A stretch of DNA of 64,000 nt from Marchantia polymorpha subsp. ruderalis (lineage: Eukaryota > Streptophyta > Marchantiopsida > Marchantiales > Marchantiaceae): contig AP031354.1 in the NCBI GenBank assembly GCA_037833965.1, forward strand, positions 9,340,001-9,404,000. The letters run 5' to 3'. Both the position numbers and the translations under genes were made by a program. The notes beneath the pieces were generated by a model. The model was not told where the DNA came from, did no database searches, and saw only the letters and a list, made by a program, of their open reading frames with translations. Positions 1-11,809 of this stretch are shown here, in pieces; the stretch's first letter is position 1; every line of letters starts with the position of its first letter.

Positions 1-1486
1 AATTCGAGCGTGAGAGTTTAATCGACGACGGCGGAGCGTGAAGCCGCGCGTGAGAGCGAAGACCGTTCCAGCGTACAGCCGGCGCGGCCATCAAGTGAGA
101 CGTTCTTCACGAGCAAGAGCCGACCATGACCTTCGACCGGGCGGCGGAGAACGTCCCATTCTTGAATTCGCGATTCCAATCTCTTGTGCGCGCTGCGCGC
201 ATCCATCTGCTGGCTGCTGAACATTCTCGACGTCGCCGCGCAGGAGATTTCTTGTTGATTGAGGGAGAAGTGAATGCGCGTGATTTGGAATTGAGGGCGA
301 TTAGAGTTTGCCAAGAGAGAAAGAAGCTCGGGCGGTGCGGAAGTAAAATGAGCGGGCGAGCGAACCCCAGGAACGCAATGACGAGACCGAGCAGATTGCG
401 GATGGTGCCACTTCGCCTACCACAGAACGGGCTGCGCGCTTTCGAGGAGCGCTTAATAGCAAGAAAGCTCGATTTCTTGCTATGGGGATGGAACTACATC
501 TGTGCGAATATGGTGCGCGAGTGGCTAGAGCCACAGGGACCCCCCTCGCGCGGATTGCGTCCGCATGTTGATCGGTGGACAGTCCAAGATTGGGCGCAGG
601 CGTTGGGAAGATGTGCTGGCATGCCAGGGCATCTCCTTTTCGACAGTGAGAGCATCAAGGTGACCAAGCAGGAAGAGGCGCAATTTGTGGAGCTGTTCAA
701 GACCGGGAGGTCTACCAAGGATGGGTACAGGACCCGTGATTACAAAGATCGATTTCGCCGGACTTTGTCCGCGGCGCTGATGCAATTACTGCAGCCGCAC
801 CGCGCTTGCTACATCACATTGTGGCAGGTCTCTTTTGTGGAGTGCGTCATCGAGGGAACTCCAATTCACTGGGCGAGCATCCTGCACAGGGTGATGCGAC
901 AGCACGCGTTTGAGGAGAAGGGGGGAACTCTAAACCATCTTTCTCCTTTCCTCATCAATTTTTATCGACAGCGGAATTGTTTGACAGCGGCGGAGCTTGA
1001 ACATTTTCCGCCATTGTCCATCGACCATCCCGGGAAGTATGTGCGGGAGAATGAGGTCGACACTGATGCAGAGGAGTCACCGACTTCTACCCCATCAAGG
1101 CGGAGGGACGAAGGGAGACACACTCCTGCAGCACGAGTGCCGCGGAAGCGGCGATGGAGGGAAGAGTCTGAAGAGGAGCAGCATCAAGAACCCTCTGCTC
1201 CCATTCGACCGCGGCCGCTGTGCGAGTCATACAGCCGGCCGAAGCAGAAGGCACGCAGACTGGTGTTACCAGCCGACAGTGCGGACACGGCGACGATTGC
1301 GACGGAGAAAGGAAGTGCGTCGCCAGAGGAGCATGAGGAAGCGCGGACGACCGCAGGAGCGACGGGCCACGCAACAACCTCGACGGGAGAGAGGCCGCCT
1401 ACGGACCAAGGGCCTCCGGAGTTACCACGTGCGATGCGGACAGATGTTCCGTTTGCGCACAGACGAGCCTCCGCGGACGGACGAGC
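1..1486 (+). mobile_element. Giant gypsy-type LTR, unit A (left part)
   Basis: This is the left visible part of a plus-strand 5.4-kb LTR unit that begins outside the window. Position 1 matches about 1.1 kb into unit B. The segment holds the beginning of the U3 open reading frame (start near 126) with the same protein as in unit E. Unit B is inserted into this frame at 1486/1487, and the unit resumes at 6894. The duplicated target CGAGC is seen at 1482-1486 and 6894-6898. The unit is a fossil, split by the nested insertion. It is very similar by eye to B, D and E, so it is probably young. Family: non-chromovirus Ty3/gypsy, inferred from the related LTR at 20975-25855 that abuts a primer-binding site and gag. 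Confidence 0.8.
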
Positions 1487-4400
1487 TGTGGTACCCCACT
1501 TTTGGCAATTTTGAGAAAATTAAAACATTTTTTGGAAAACTGTACCCTGGCAGCATTGTAAATAGCCTTCGGTACATCAAAACAGAGTGAATCCGGAAGA
1601 TCGCGGGGATTCTCGAGGGATCTTGTAGAATCTGGGATTTGGGGTGCCGCAGCAAGCACAGGCACCACCCTCCCTGCGAGCTCCGCAGTTAGGATCTCTA
1701 CGGCGCAAGGCGCAAAACCCGCCTTCGGAGGTTGCGGCCGCGGCTGTAGGGAAACCCCCGTAATTAGGTAAACCCTCGGGCGCCTTGACCAAGTTAGGGT
1801 CCGGTTGGAAAGAGCTCGACGCGCTGATTCTAACGAGCCCAAGAGCGCTTGGAACGGACGAGGACTTAGGGAGTTATCGCTACTGGAAGAAACGGAGGCG
1901 GTCGCCTACGGCGGAAGGAGTTCGCCACCGGCGCGAATTCCGCCTACGCGGAAGGGGGATTCAAGTTTTGTCCTATGCGCGGACGAAGGCGTTCGCCTGT
2001 GCACAGGCGAAGTAGGGTTAGGGAAGGCACGAAGTCCGCCTACGCACAGGCGTTCGCCTGTGCACAGGCACTTCGGCGTCGGCGGAAAATTCGCCTTGGG
2101 CCCTAGAAATGCGCCTTGTGAGGTAGAAAGTGTACGGCGCCTTCCGCGCCAGCGCAGCGCAGCGTACGTCGGAGGAGCCGCCAGAGTAATCCAATAGGCA
2201 CGGACCGTGCGGACGGCACGGGTGGATGCGCTCTTGGACGGACGGAGTTGCGGCGGCGGAAGCGCCGACGGAGAGACAAGGAACGGACAGACTGGACGGA
2301 GACGGCTGACCACGGTCAACGCCCTCCGCGCCAGCGCAGCGCCGCGGACGGAATTCGCCTGCGCACAGGCGAACGCCTGTGCACAGGAGGATGATCAAGT
2401 TCCGCGCCGGCGGAGAATCCGCCGAGGCCCCTGCCTGCGCACAGGCAGGAGTTAAATTTTTGTCCGACATGCGGACACACGCGTCAAGGCAGAAGGAGAT
2501 TGGCCGAGGGGCGGTACGAACAAGTGTACCGCGCAAGGCGGAAAACTCGCCTTCGGCGCTACGCCCCCATGTCCGGAGGGTGACACGCTCGCGGAGTTCA
2601 AATCCGCCAATTCGAGCGTGAGAGTTTAATCGACGACGGCGGAGCGTGAAGCCGCGCGTGAGAGCGAAGACCGTTCCAGCGTACAGCCGGCGCGGCCATC
2701 AAGTGAGACGTTCTTCACGACCAAGAGCCGACCATGACCTTCGACCGGGCGGCGGAGAGCGTCCCATTCTTGAATTCGCGATTCCAATCTCTTGTGCGCG
2801 CTGCGCGCATCCATCTGCTGGCTGCGGACCATTCTCGTCGTCGTCGCACAGGAGATTGCTTGTTGATTGAGGGAGAAGTGAGTGCGCGTGATTTGGAATT
2901 GAGAGCGATTAGAGTTTGCCGAGAGAGAAAGAAACGCGGACAGTGCGGAAGTAGAATGAGCGGGCGAGCGAACCCAAGGAACGCAATGGCGAGACCGAGC
3001 AGATTGCGGATGGTGCCACTTCGCCTGCCGCAGAACGGGCTGCGCGCTTTCGAGGAGCGCTTAATAGCAAGAAAGCTCGATTTCTTGCTATGGGGATGGA
3101 ATTACATCTGCGCGAATATGGTGCGCGAGTGGCTAGAGCCACAGGGACCACCCTCGCGCGGATTGCGTCCGCATGTTGACCGGTGGACAGTCCAAGATTG
3201 GGCGCAGGCGTTGGGAAGATGTGCTGGCATGCCAGGGCATCTCCTTTTCGACAGTGAGAGCATCAAGGTGACCAAGCAAGAAGAGGCGCAATTTGTGGAG
3301 CTGTTCAAGACCGGGAGGTCAACCAAGAATGGGTACAGGACCCGTGATTACAAGGATCGATTTCGCCGGACTTTGTCCGCGGCGCTGATGCAATTACTGC
3401 AGCCGCACCGCGCCTGCTACATCACATTGTGGCAGGTCTCTTTTGTGGAGTGCGTCATCGAGGGAACTCCAATTCATTGGGCGAGCATCCTGCACAGGGT
3501 GATGCGACAGCACGCGTTTGAGGAGAAGGGGGGAACTCTAAACCATCTTTCTCCTTTCCTCATCAATTTTTATCGACAGCGGAATTGTTTGACAGCGGCA
3601 GAGCTTGAACATTTTCCGCCATTGTCCATCGACCATCCCGGGAAGTACGTGCGGGAGAACGAGGTCGATACTGACGCAGAGGAGTCACCGACTTCTACCC
3701 CATCAAGACGGAGGGACGAAGGACGACACACTCCTGCGGCGCGAGTGCCGCGGAAGCGGCGATGGAGGGAAGAGTCCGAAGAGGAGCAGCATCAAGAACC
3801 CTCTGCCCCCATTCGACCGCGGCCGCTGTGCGAGCCATACAGCCGGCCGAAGCAGAAGGCACGCAGACTGGTGTTACCAGCTGACAGTGCAGACACGGCG
3901 ACGATTGCGACGGAGATAGGAAGTGCGTCGCCAGAGAGGCGAGAGGAAGCGCGGACGACCGCAGGAGCGACGGGCCACGCTGCAACCTCGTCGGGAGAGA
4001 GGCCGCCTACGGGCCAAGGGCCTCCGGAGTTACCACGTGCGATGCGGACAGATGTTCCGTTTGCGCACAGGCGAACCTCCGCGGACGGACGAGCCTCCGC
4101 GGACCGGCGAACACAAGTGGACGTGGATCTACGCTTACGCGTGGGAAGGAGCAGTCCGCCTGTGCACAGGCGCTCGCCTGCGCACAGGTCGCCTGTGCAC
4201 AGGTCACCTGTACACAGGACACCTCCGCACGTGCCGCCTGTGCACAGGCAAGAATCACCCCCGTTCCAACGCAGGAAGGGGAAGGAGCCGGCGGAAGAAC
4301 CGCCTACGAGACACCGGCCCTCGAGGCCAGACCCTCCGGCGCACCACGCGCCGCAATTCGCGCCTTCGGCGCCAGGGCCTTCGAGCCGAGGGGATACGAG

Positions 4401-6893
4401 CAGAGAGCGTGCGGAGGCCGCACCGTCGGCGGAAAGTCCGCCGATAGATGCGCCTTCGGCGGTAGGGCCTATAGGCCAAGGAACATCGGGCGTGCGGCCC
4501 CCGGCCATGTCGCCTTCGGCGATAGATGTCCGCGGCGCTACGCCTGCGGCGGACAAGGCGCCGGCACATGCGCCTGCGCACGGGCCGGGCACAGCCCCCA
4601 CGGACCGATCAAGGGAGCAGCAGACGGAGGAGCGGAGTGACTGTCAGCGGGATGAAATCTCGATGCGCGATGCGCAATCCAACCCCGCGCAGCCACCCTC
4701 CGCTCAATCACCTCCGGCGACGGACGACAGAGGCAGAGAGGATGCGGTAGACCATCAACAAGCGAGAGACGGGGATGCCGCACGGATACATTCGCCTTCC
4801 GCCTTAGACATTTCGGCGACGAGCAGCGAGGCTGCGGCCGTGCCTTCGCAGGCAGCACACGTCGAGGACGTGCAGCCCCACTCGGGGCAGTCGCCGACGC
4901 AATCAATGGCGACTGAAATTCTCCACTCGGATGATGACGACGGAGGCTCCACGGAAGAAATGTCAGGAGCAGAAGACACCGAGGAGGAGGAGGAGGAAAT
5001 TGTTGGAGCACCGGCGGCGGCGCTCTCTGAGCAGGTGATTCCGTTGCTGCGGTACTTGGATCGCAAGGTCGATAAATACGCCGACCCACTCCAGCCGGGA
5101 TCTTACATCGAGTTAGTGCGCAGGAGGACTCGCACTAAAGTCCACACCAGCAAGCTATTAGCTAGAGTGGACCAGGAGTTGAGGGACTTGAAGGAGAAGC
5201 ATGAGTGCTTGTGGGGACAGTACAAGCTTAATCAGAAATTCTACAAGCACTCCGAGAAGATGAAGGATGAGAAACTGGGCGAGCTCACCAAGGAGCAGGT
5301 GAAGGTCAAGGAGGCACTCAACTCTGAGCAGGCCCAGAATCGGATTTTGTCAGAGGAGCTCGTGCGACAGACGCGGTTGTTGGAACAATGTCAGCTCGCA
5401 CGGCAGGCGGATGAAGAATTAATCCGCAGGTTACAGTCAGAGTGTGGCGAATTGAGGGCGCAACGTGCTGAAGCCGAATCGCAATTAGTGACCATTGAAG
5501 AGGATCGCAGGAAGGAGGCGGATCGCACGAAGGTGGAGACGGCGAGGCGAGTCGCCCACTGTCTCAAGGGCTACGCCCACTGGGAAGTGAAGGCGTAGGA
5601 GAAACTCACACTGCGTGAGTTTGAATTGCGCGCAGCCGGGTTGTTGTCAGGCGACAGTAGGAGTCGGCGGAAGGTAGCGAAGAAGCTCGAGGCCTTTCTG
5701 TCGAAGGCACAGGATACCATGTCCGCCCTCGAGGGGGAGGTGTCCGCGGCGTTGCAGCGGTTGGGACTGCGTAGTCGAGCGGAAGAGTGGCAGGGTAGGG
5801 AGTTAGTGCGCGGCAGTCGGCCGCGCAGGAGACGTAGTACAGGTTCCGCGGAGTGTAGTGTAGCGTGGTTCCGTGCAGGCGTGTAGCGTAGTGCAGTGTA
5901 GTGTTAGGTAGGACTTAGAAGGTATAAAATAGTTCCAGGCGTTTTGCCTGGGGTTCTTTCCCATCAGAAGTGCAGATCAGGAACCCATTTCCTTTGCGTG
6001 TTTGTGTCCTTGAGTTCTGTCACCACGCACGAGGAGTTACAACTTAGCGTTCCGCATTTTGTAGCTGAAGGCCTTCGGCCGAATGTTCAGAGCTAGTACA
6101 TTGGTTAGAGACTTGAGTAGTTCGGATCTGTACCTGCGGGTGACTGCCGATGCTCAGAGCCAGTGACTAGTTAGATACTTGAACAGTTTCGCCCCTACAC
6201 CTTCGAGTGTTTCTTTCTGATTGTACTCCCTTGGGATTTTTCCCCTGAATGCCAAAGTGAAGTTTTGCTACTTCGTGTAAGCCTTGGTTGTAAATTCAGG
6301 TTACGCTGCAGCAGGTGCCTTGAGGGTAACCCCTGTAGTAGTTCTGGGAATGACAAGTGCCTGAGAATTCAAACTCTTCAATAGACTGTTGTTGTGTTAC
6401 TGGAATGTTTCACAGTGAGTCCTTCAGTGCGGACCTGTGTTCTCTGCGCGTTTTGTGAGTTGAGAGTGTTGTTCACCGCGTAGGAGTGACTTCGATCCGA
6501 AGTAGGCAGTCCAAACCGGGTTTCCTACACTAGCAGCAAGCTAGTGGAAGTGTTGTAAAAGCCGGAGTTGGAAGTCACTGCCCGCAGCTTCGCTGAGTGT
6601 GCTCGCGAGAGACTTTCCCCCTGAAATCTTGAAGTAGAGGTCCTAACGGATCTCTGGGTTGTATTTCTGTAGTTTCAGGTGTGTGTGTGTGTGTGTTACG
6701 CTGCACTGTGCGACCTCCGAGTGCGCTCCGAGTGGACACTTGCAGTATTTCTGGGAGTGACAGTCGCCTGAGAATTCAAACTCATCAATAGTCTGTTAAA
6801 CGTGACACTTTGTACCCTGTGTGTTCCTCTGTCCCTGTGGGTTCGACCTTTCTACCACTATATTGCAGTTTTAGCCTTTAGTGGGTTATTACA
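1487..6893 (+). mobile_element. Giant solo LTR, unit B, nested in unit A
   Basis: A complete unit of 5407 bp starts TGTGGTACCCCAC and ends GTGGGTTATTACA. It is flanked by the perfect 5-bp duplication CGAGC (1482-1486 and 6894-6898). It has no direct repeats at its own ends and no pol, as expected of a solo LTR. Parts in order: a conserved U3 module (about 1801-1857), a GC-rich palindrome-rich stretch (about 1900-2600), the U3 ORF from 2734 to about 5886 (about one break), a TATA box TATAAAA (5923-5929), a small hairpin (5935-5951), then R/U5 with a GT microsatellite near 6680. It is inserted in the same orientation into a copy of its own family. The perfect target duplication indicates a recent insertion. 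Confidence 0.85.
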
Positions 6894-9687
6894 CGAGCCT
6901 CCGCGGACAGGCGATCACAAGTGGACGTGGATCTACGCTTACGCGTGGGAAGGAGCAGTCCGCCTGTGAACAGGCGCTCACCTGTGCACAGGTCGCCTGT
7001 GCACAGGACACCTCCACACGTGCCGCCTGTGCACAGGCAAGAATCACCCCCGTTCCAACGTAGGAAGGGGAAGGAGCCGGCGGAAGAACCGCCTACAAGA
7101 CACCGGCCCTCGGGGCCAGACCCTCCGGCGCACCACGCGCCGCAATTTGCGCCTTCGGCGCCAGGGCCTTCGAGCCGAGGAGATACGAGCAGGGAGCGTG
7201 CGGAAGCCGCACCATCGGCGGGAAGTCCGCCGATAGATGCGCCTTCGGCGGTAGGGCCTATAGGCCAAGGGACATCGGGCGAGCGGCCCCCGGCCATGTC
7301 GCCTTCGGCGATGGATGTCCGCGGCGCTACGCCTGCGGCGGACAAGGCGCCGGCAATTGCGCCTGCGCACGGGCCGGGCACAGCCCCCACGGACCGATCA
7401 AGGGAGCAGCAACAGACGGAGGAGCGGAGTGACTGTCCGCGGGATGAAATTTCGATGCGCGATGCGCAATCAAACCCCGCGCAGCCACCTTCCGCTCGAT
7501 CGCCTTCGGCGGCGGGCGACGGAGGCAGAGAGGACGCGGTAGACAACCAACAAGCGAGCGACGGGGATGCCGCACGGGTACATTCGCCTTCCGCCTTAGA
7601 CATTTTGGCGACGAGCAGCGAGGCTGCAGCCGTGCCTTCGCAGGCAGCACACGTCGATGACGTGCAGCCCCACTCGGGGCAGTCGCCGACGCAATCAATG
7701 GCGACTGAAATTCTCCACTCGGATGATGACGACGGGGGCTCCACGGAAGAAATGTCAGGAGCAGAAGACACCGAGGAGGAGGAGGAGGAAATTGTTGGAG
7801 CGCCGGCGGCGGCGCTCTCTGAGCAGGTGATTCCGTTGCTGAGGTACTTGGATCGCAAGGTCGATAAATACGCCGACCCACTCCAGCCGGGATCTTACAT
7901 CGAGTTAGTGCGCAGGCGGACTCGCACTAAAGTCCACACCAGCAAGCTGTTAGCTAGAGTGGACCAGGAGTTGAGGGAATTGAAGGAGAAGCATGCATGC
8001 TTGTGGGGTCAGTACAAACTTAATCAGAAATTCTACAAGCACTCCGAGAAGATGAAGGATGAGAAACTGGACGAGCTCACCAAGGAGCAGGTGAAGGTCA
8101 AGGAAGCACTCATTTCTGAGCAGGCCCAGAATCGGATTTTGTCAGAGGAGCTAGTGCGACAGACGCGGTTGTTGGAACAATGTCAGCTCGCACGGCAGGC
8201 GGATGAAGAGTTAATCCGCAGGTTACAGTCAGAGTGTGGCGAATTGAGAGCGCAACGTGCTGAAGCCGAATCGCAATTAGTGATAATTGAAGAGGATCGC
8301 AGGAAGGAGGCGGATCGCACGAAGGTGGAGACGGCGAGGCGTGTCGCCCACTGTCTCAAGGGCTACGCCCACTGGGAAGTGAAGGCGCAGGAGAAACTCA
8401 CACTGCGTGAGTTTGAATTGCGCGCAGCCGGGTTGTTGTCAGGCGACAGTAGGAGTCGGCGGAAGGTAGCAAAGAAGCTCGATGCCTTTCTGTCGAAGGC
8501 ACAGGATACCATGTCCGCCCTCGAAGTGGAGGTGTCCGCGGCGTTGCAGCGTTTGGGACTGCGCAGTCGAGCGGAAGATTGGCAGGGTAGGGAGTTAGTG
8601 CGCAGCAGTCGGCCGCGCAGGAGACGTAGTACAGGTTCCGCGGAGTGTAGTGTAGCGTGGTTCCGTGCAGGCGTGTAGCGTAGTGCAGTGTAGTGCTAGT
8701 TAGGACTTAGAAGGTATAAAATGGTTCCAGGCGTTTTGCCTGGGGTTCTTTCCCATCAGAAGTGCAGATCAGGAACCCATTTCCTTTGCGTGTTTGTGTC
8801 CTTGAGTTCTGTCACCACGCACGAGGAGTTACAACTTAGCGTTCCGCATTTTGTAGCTGAAGGCCTTCGGCCGAATGTTCAGAGCTAGTACATTGGTTAG
8901 AGACTTGAGTAGTTCGGATCTGCACCTGCGGGTGACTGCCGATGCTCAGAGCCAGTGACTAGTTAGATACTTGAACAGTTTCGCCCCTACACCTTCGAGT
9001 GTTTCTTTCTGATTGTACTCCTTGGGATTTTTCCCCTGAATGCCAAAGTGAAGTTTTGCTACTTTGTGTAAGCCTTGGTTGTAAATTCAGGTTACGCTGC
9101 AGCAGGTGCCTTGAGGGTAACCCCTGTAGTATTTCTGGGAATGACAAGTGCCTGAGAATTCAAACTCTTCAATAGACTGTTGTTGTGTTACTGGAATGTT
9201 TCACAGTGAGTCCTTCAGTGTGGACCTGTGTTCTCTGCGCGTTTTGTGAGTTGAGAGTGTTGTTCACCGCGTCTGAGTGACTTCGATCCGAAGTAGGTAG
9301 TCCAAACCGGGTTTCCTACACTAGCAGCAAGCTAGTGGAAGCGTTGTAAAAGCCGGAGTTGGAAGTCACTGCCCGCAGCTTTGCCGAGTGTGCTCGTGAG
9401 AGACTTTCCCCCTGAAATCTTGAAGTAGAGGTCCTAACGGATCTCTGGGTTGTGTTTCTGTAGTTCCAGGTGTGTGTGTGTGTGTGTGTTACGCTGCACT
9501 GTGCGACCTCCGAGTGCGCTCCGAGTGGACACTTGCAGTATTTCTGGGAGTGACAGTCGCCTGAGAATTCAAACTCCTCAATAGTCTGTTAAAACGTGAC
9601 ACTTTGTACCCTGTGTGTTCCTCTGTCCCTGTGGGTTTGACCTTTCTACCACTATATTGCAGTTTTAGCCTTTAGTGGGTTATTACA
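6894..9687 (+). mobile_element. Giant gypsy-type LTR, unit A (right part)
   Basis: This is the continuation of unit A after the nested unit B. It starts with the second copy of the target CGAGC and carries the later part of the U3 ORF (about 6921-8678: linker, acidic tract and coiled coil). Then come the TATA box (8715-8721), the hairpin (8727-8743) and R/U5, ending GTGGGTTATTACA at 9687. Immediately to the right, minus-strand gypsy pol begins within the integrase region, so unit A is itself inserted in the older gypsy element in the opposite orientation. The other junction lies outside the window, so its target duplication (expected CTACT) cannot be confirmed. Confidence 0.8.
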
Positions 9688-9724
9688 CTACTGCTGCTGC
9701 GTTGTCGTGCCTTGTAGCTTCTGC

Positions 9725-11800
9725 CTACACCATCTTGGTCGCATAGTCCGTTGCTACCAATATGTAGCGCCTGCGAGTGCCTTTAGTGACAGGTTGTATT
9801 GGTCCCACGAAGTCGATTCCCCATTTTTCAAATGGTGCCAAGGGCATGAGCGGTGTCAGAGGCCATCTCGTGGTCGGAGTCGGTCTTCCCGTCCTCTGGC
9901 AGCTATCACATTTGCGAATGTAGTCGTGTACATCTTTGAACATCGTCGGCCACCAGTATCCTGCATTCACAATTTTGGTCACCGTATTCCTGGTGGCGTA
10001 ATGACCACCAGCGTCTTCTGTGTGCATGGCTTTAACAACTCGCTGAACTTCGGACTCCTCTAAGCATCTGCACAGCCTCTCATATGTCATCTTCTTGAAT
10101 AAGACCCTCTGTTGGAGCTGGTAAGGTCCAGCTTTATGCACGAAGACTGTTCGCTGCTCCGCATCCAATCCTTCCGGACATTGGAGTGTGAGCAGAAACC
10201 TGTACAGGTCCGCATACCTGGAGTCATGGCTGGCGGACAACTGAAAAAGTTGTTCGTCGGGGAAGTCATCCACTACTTCCTCTTCTATGGTTTCGGTCCA
10301 TAGTCTGGAGAGGTAGTCCGCGTTCTCGTGGTGAACGCCCTTCCTAGTCTGCACAGTGTAGGTGAATTCCTGCAGCAGTAGTACCCACCTGGCAATACGT
10401 CCGGACAGATCCGCCTTCTTCACGAGGTGCTGTAATGCGTAATGATCGACATGAAACACGAACTCATAGCAGATCAAATAATGTCTGAACTTCTTACAGG
10501 AGTATACCATTCCCAACGCTTCCCTTTCAGTTGTTGTGTACTTCTTCTCTGCTACTGACAACTGACGGCTCGCGAAGTAAATCGGGTAGTCCTTCTTGTT
10601 GTCATCCTTTTGACTGAGAACTACTCCGATTGCAAATGCCGATGTGTCCACATAGACATGGAAGGGTATGTTCCAATCCGGGCTCCTCAGAACCGGAGCA
10701 GTCGTCAGTTTAGCTTTGAGGGTTTCAAAGGCTAGCTGTTGCTCCTTGCCCCACACATAGGGCTCCTCCTTCTTAAGCAGCTTTGTTAGATCGGCTGCCA
10801 AGATGGCGTACATATTTATGAACCTTCTGTAATAGCCTACATGGCCAAGAAAGGCTCTCAACTCGCGCAGGTTCGTCGGCGGCTGAAGTTCGAGAATAAT
10901 TTTTACCTTCTCGACATCCACCGCAATGCCGTCGGACGAAACTCTGTGCCCCAGCAGGATCCCGCTGGTCATAAAGAAAAAACACTTCTCAGGGTGTAAG
11001 GACAAGCTGCTTTCCCGACATCTGTCAAACGTCTGCCGAAGGTGGTTAAGGTGCTCCGACCTCTTACCGAAGACACAAAAGTCATCAATGAAAATTTCCA
11101 GGAACTTCCTTAGGTGGTCTTGGAAAATGTTTGTCATCATCCGCTGGAACGTCGCTGGCGCGTTGCACAGCCCGAAAGGCATCTTGTGGTAAGCGTAGGT
11201 TCCCCAGTCGGTCGTGAAGGTTGTTTTTTCCTTGTCCTGTTCTCTGATGGACACCTGGTTGTAGCCGGAGAACCCGTCTAGGAAACTGTAGCATTCATGC
11301 CCTGCGACATGATCCAAAATAGAGTCCGTAAAAGGGAGAGGGTGATGGTCCTTGCGTGTTGCTGCGTTTAGCTTCCGGAAGTCCTGGCACAGCCGGATCT
11401 TTTCTGTCAGTTTCTTGGGCACGATTACAATAGGCGACACCCACTCGCTACTGAGTACCGGGTAGATGATCCCTGCGCTCAGATACTTATCGATTTCGTC
11501 CTTCACCAACAATGAATATTTTGAGTTGAGCCTGTATTGGCGTTGGCGAACCGGAACTGCCTCGTCCGACAAGTCGATCCTGTGCTCTCCATACTTTGCA
11601 GGTATGCCCTTCATATCTTCAATCTTCCATGCGAAGACATCTTCATACTGGCGAAGAAACGCCTGTACCCTCTTCAACTCTTCTCCTTGTACCTGGCTTG
11701 ACACCTTCAAGCCTTTGTCTGGACTGAGCTGCAGCTCGCAACAGTCACTTGGGTCGACAATCCCTTCTGTGTGACTGATCTCGCTTCTGCCCAGTCCCAC
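9725..11800 (-). CDS. Gypsy pol part: RT, RNase H, partial integrase (fossil)
   Basis: An open stretch of 691 codons carries the core enzymes of the gypsy element. The RT palm is recognisable by the FIDDF catalytic block near the middle and the downstream LGHRVSSDGI and FLGHVGYYRRFI blocks. RNase H follows (start VDTSAFAIG). A tether and the HHCC zinc-binding region of integrase come next (H...H, C-DSC), then the first strand of the integrase core. These enzymes copy element RNA into DNA and insert it. The frame ends near unit A. The lineage looks like the non-chromovirus (Tat/Athila-like) group from the DDF-VFG surroundings, with modest confidence. It is part of a broken fossil element. Confidence 0.88.
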   Translation of the reverse strand: MGLGRSEISHTEGIVDPSDCCELQLSPDKGLKVSSQVQGEELKRVQAFLRQYEDVFAWKIEDMKGIPAKYGEHRIDLSDEAVPVRQRQYRLNSKYSLLVKDEIDKYLSAGIIYPVLSSEWVSPIVIVPKKLTEKIRLCQDFRKLNAATRKDHHPLPFTDSILDHVAGHECYSFLDGFSGYNQVSIREQDKEKTTFTTDWGTYAYHKMPFGLCNAPATFQRMMTNIFQDHLRKFLEIFIDDFCVFGKRSEHLNHLRQTFDRCRESSLSLHPEKCFFFMTSGILLGHRVSSDGIAVDVEKVKIILELQPPTNLRELRAFLGHVGYYRRFINMYAILAADLTKLLKKEEPYVWGKEQQLAFETLKAKLTTAPVLRSPDWNIPFHVYVDTSAFAIGVVLSQKDDNKKDYPIYFASRQLSVAEKKYTTTEREALGMVYSCKKFRHYLICYEFVFHVDHYALQHLVKKADLSGRIARWVLLLQEFTYTVQTRKGVHHENADYLSRLWTETIEEEVVDDFPDEQLFQLSASHDSRYADLYRFLLTLQCPEGLDAEQRTVFVHKAGPYQLQQRVLFKKMTYERLCRCLEESEVQRVVKAMHTEDAGGHYATRNTVTKIVNAGYWWPTMFKDVHDYIRKCDSCQRTGRPTPTTRWPLTPLMPLAPFEKWGIDFVGPIQPVTKGTRRRYILVATDYATKMV

Positions 11801-11809
11801 TGTTAGTTG

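Noticed and set aside
4157-4250. CRISPR-like array of regularly spaced palindromes
   Set aside because: The units are contiguous 15-bp repeats inside a plant retroelement ORF, with no unique spacers and no cas genes.
6079-6090. UUCG tetraloop hairpins at the many CCTTCGG motifs
   Set aside because: The palindromes pair with a TTC three-base loop; pairing as a C(UUCG)G tetraloop leaves the next stem position mismatched.
1487-6893. 5.4-kb units as TIR DNA transposons or as a separate non-autonomous retroelement
   Set aside because: They have 13-bp inverted ends, but also TG/CA termini, 5-bp duplications, a TATA box near the 3' side, and a related unit directly joined to a primer-binding site and gag. 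Solo LTR explains all of this.
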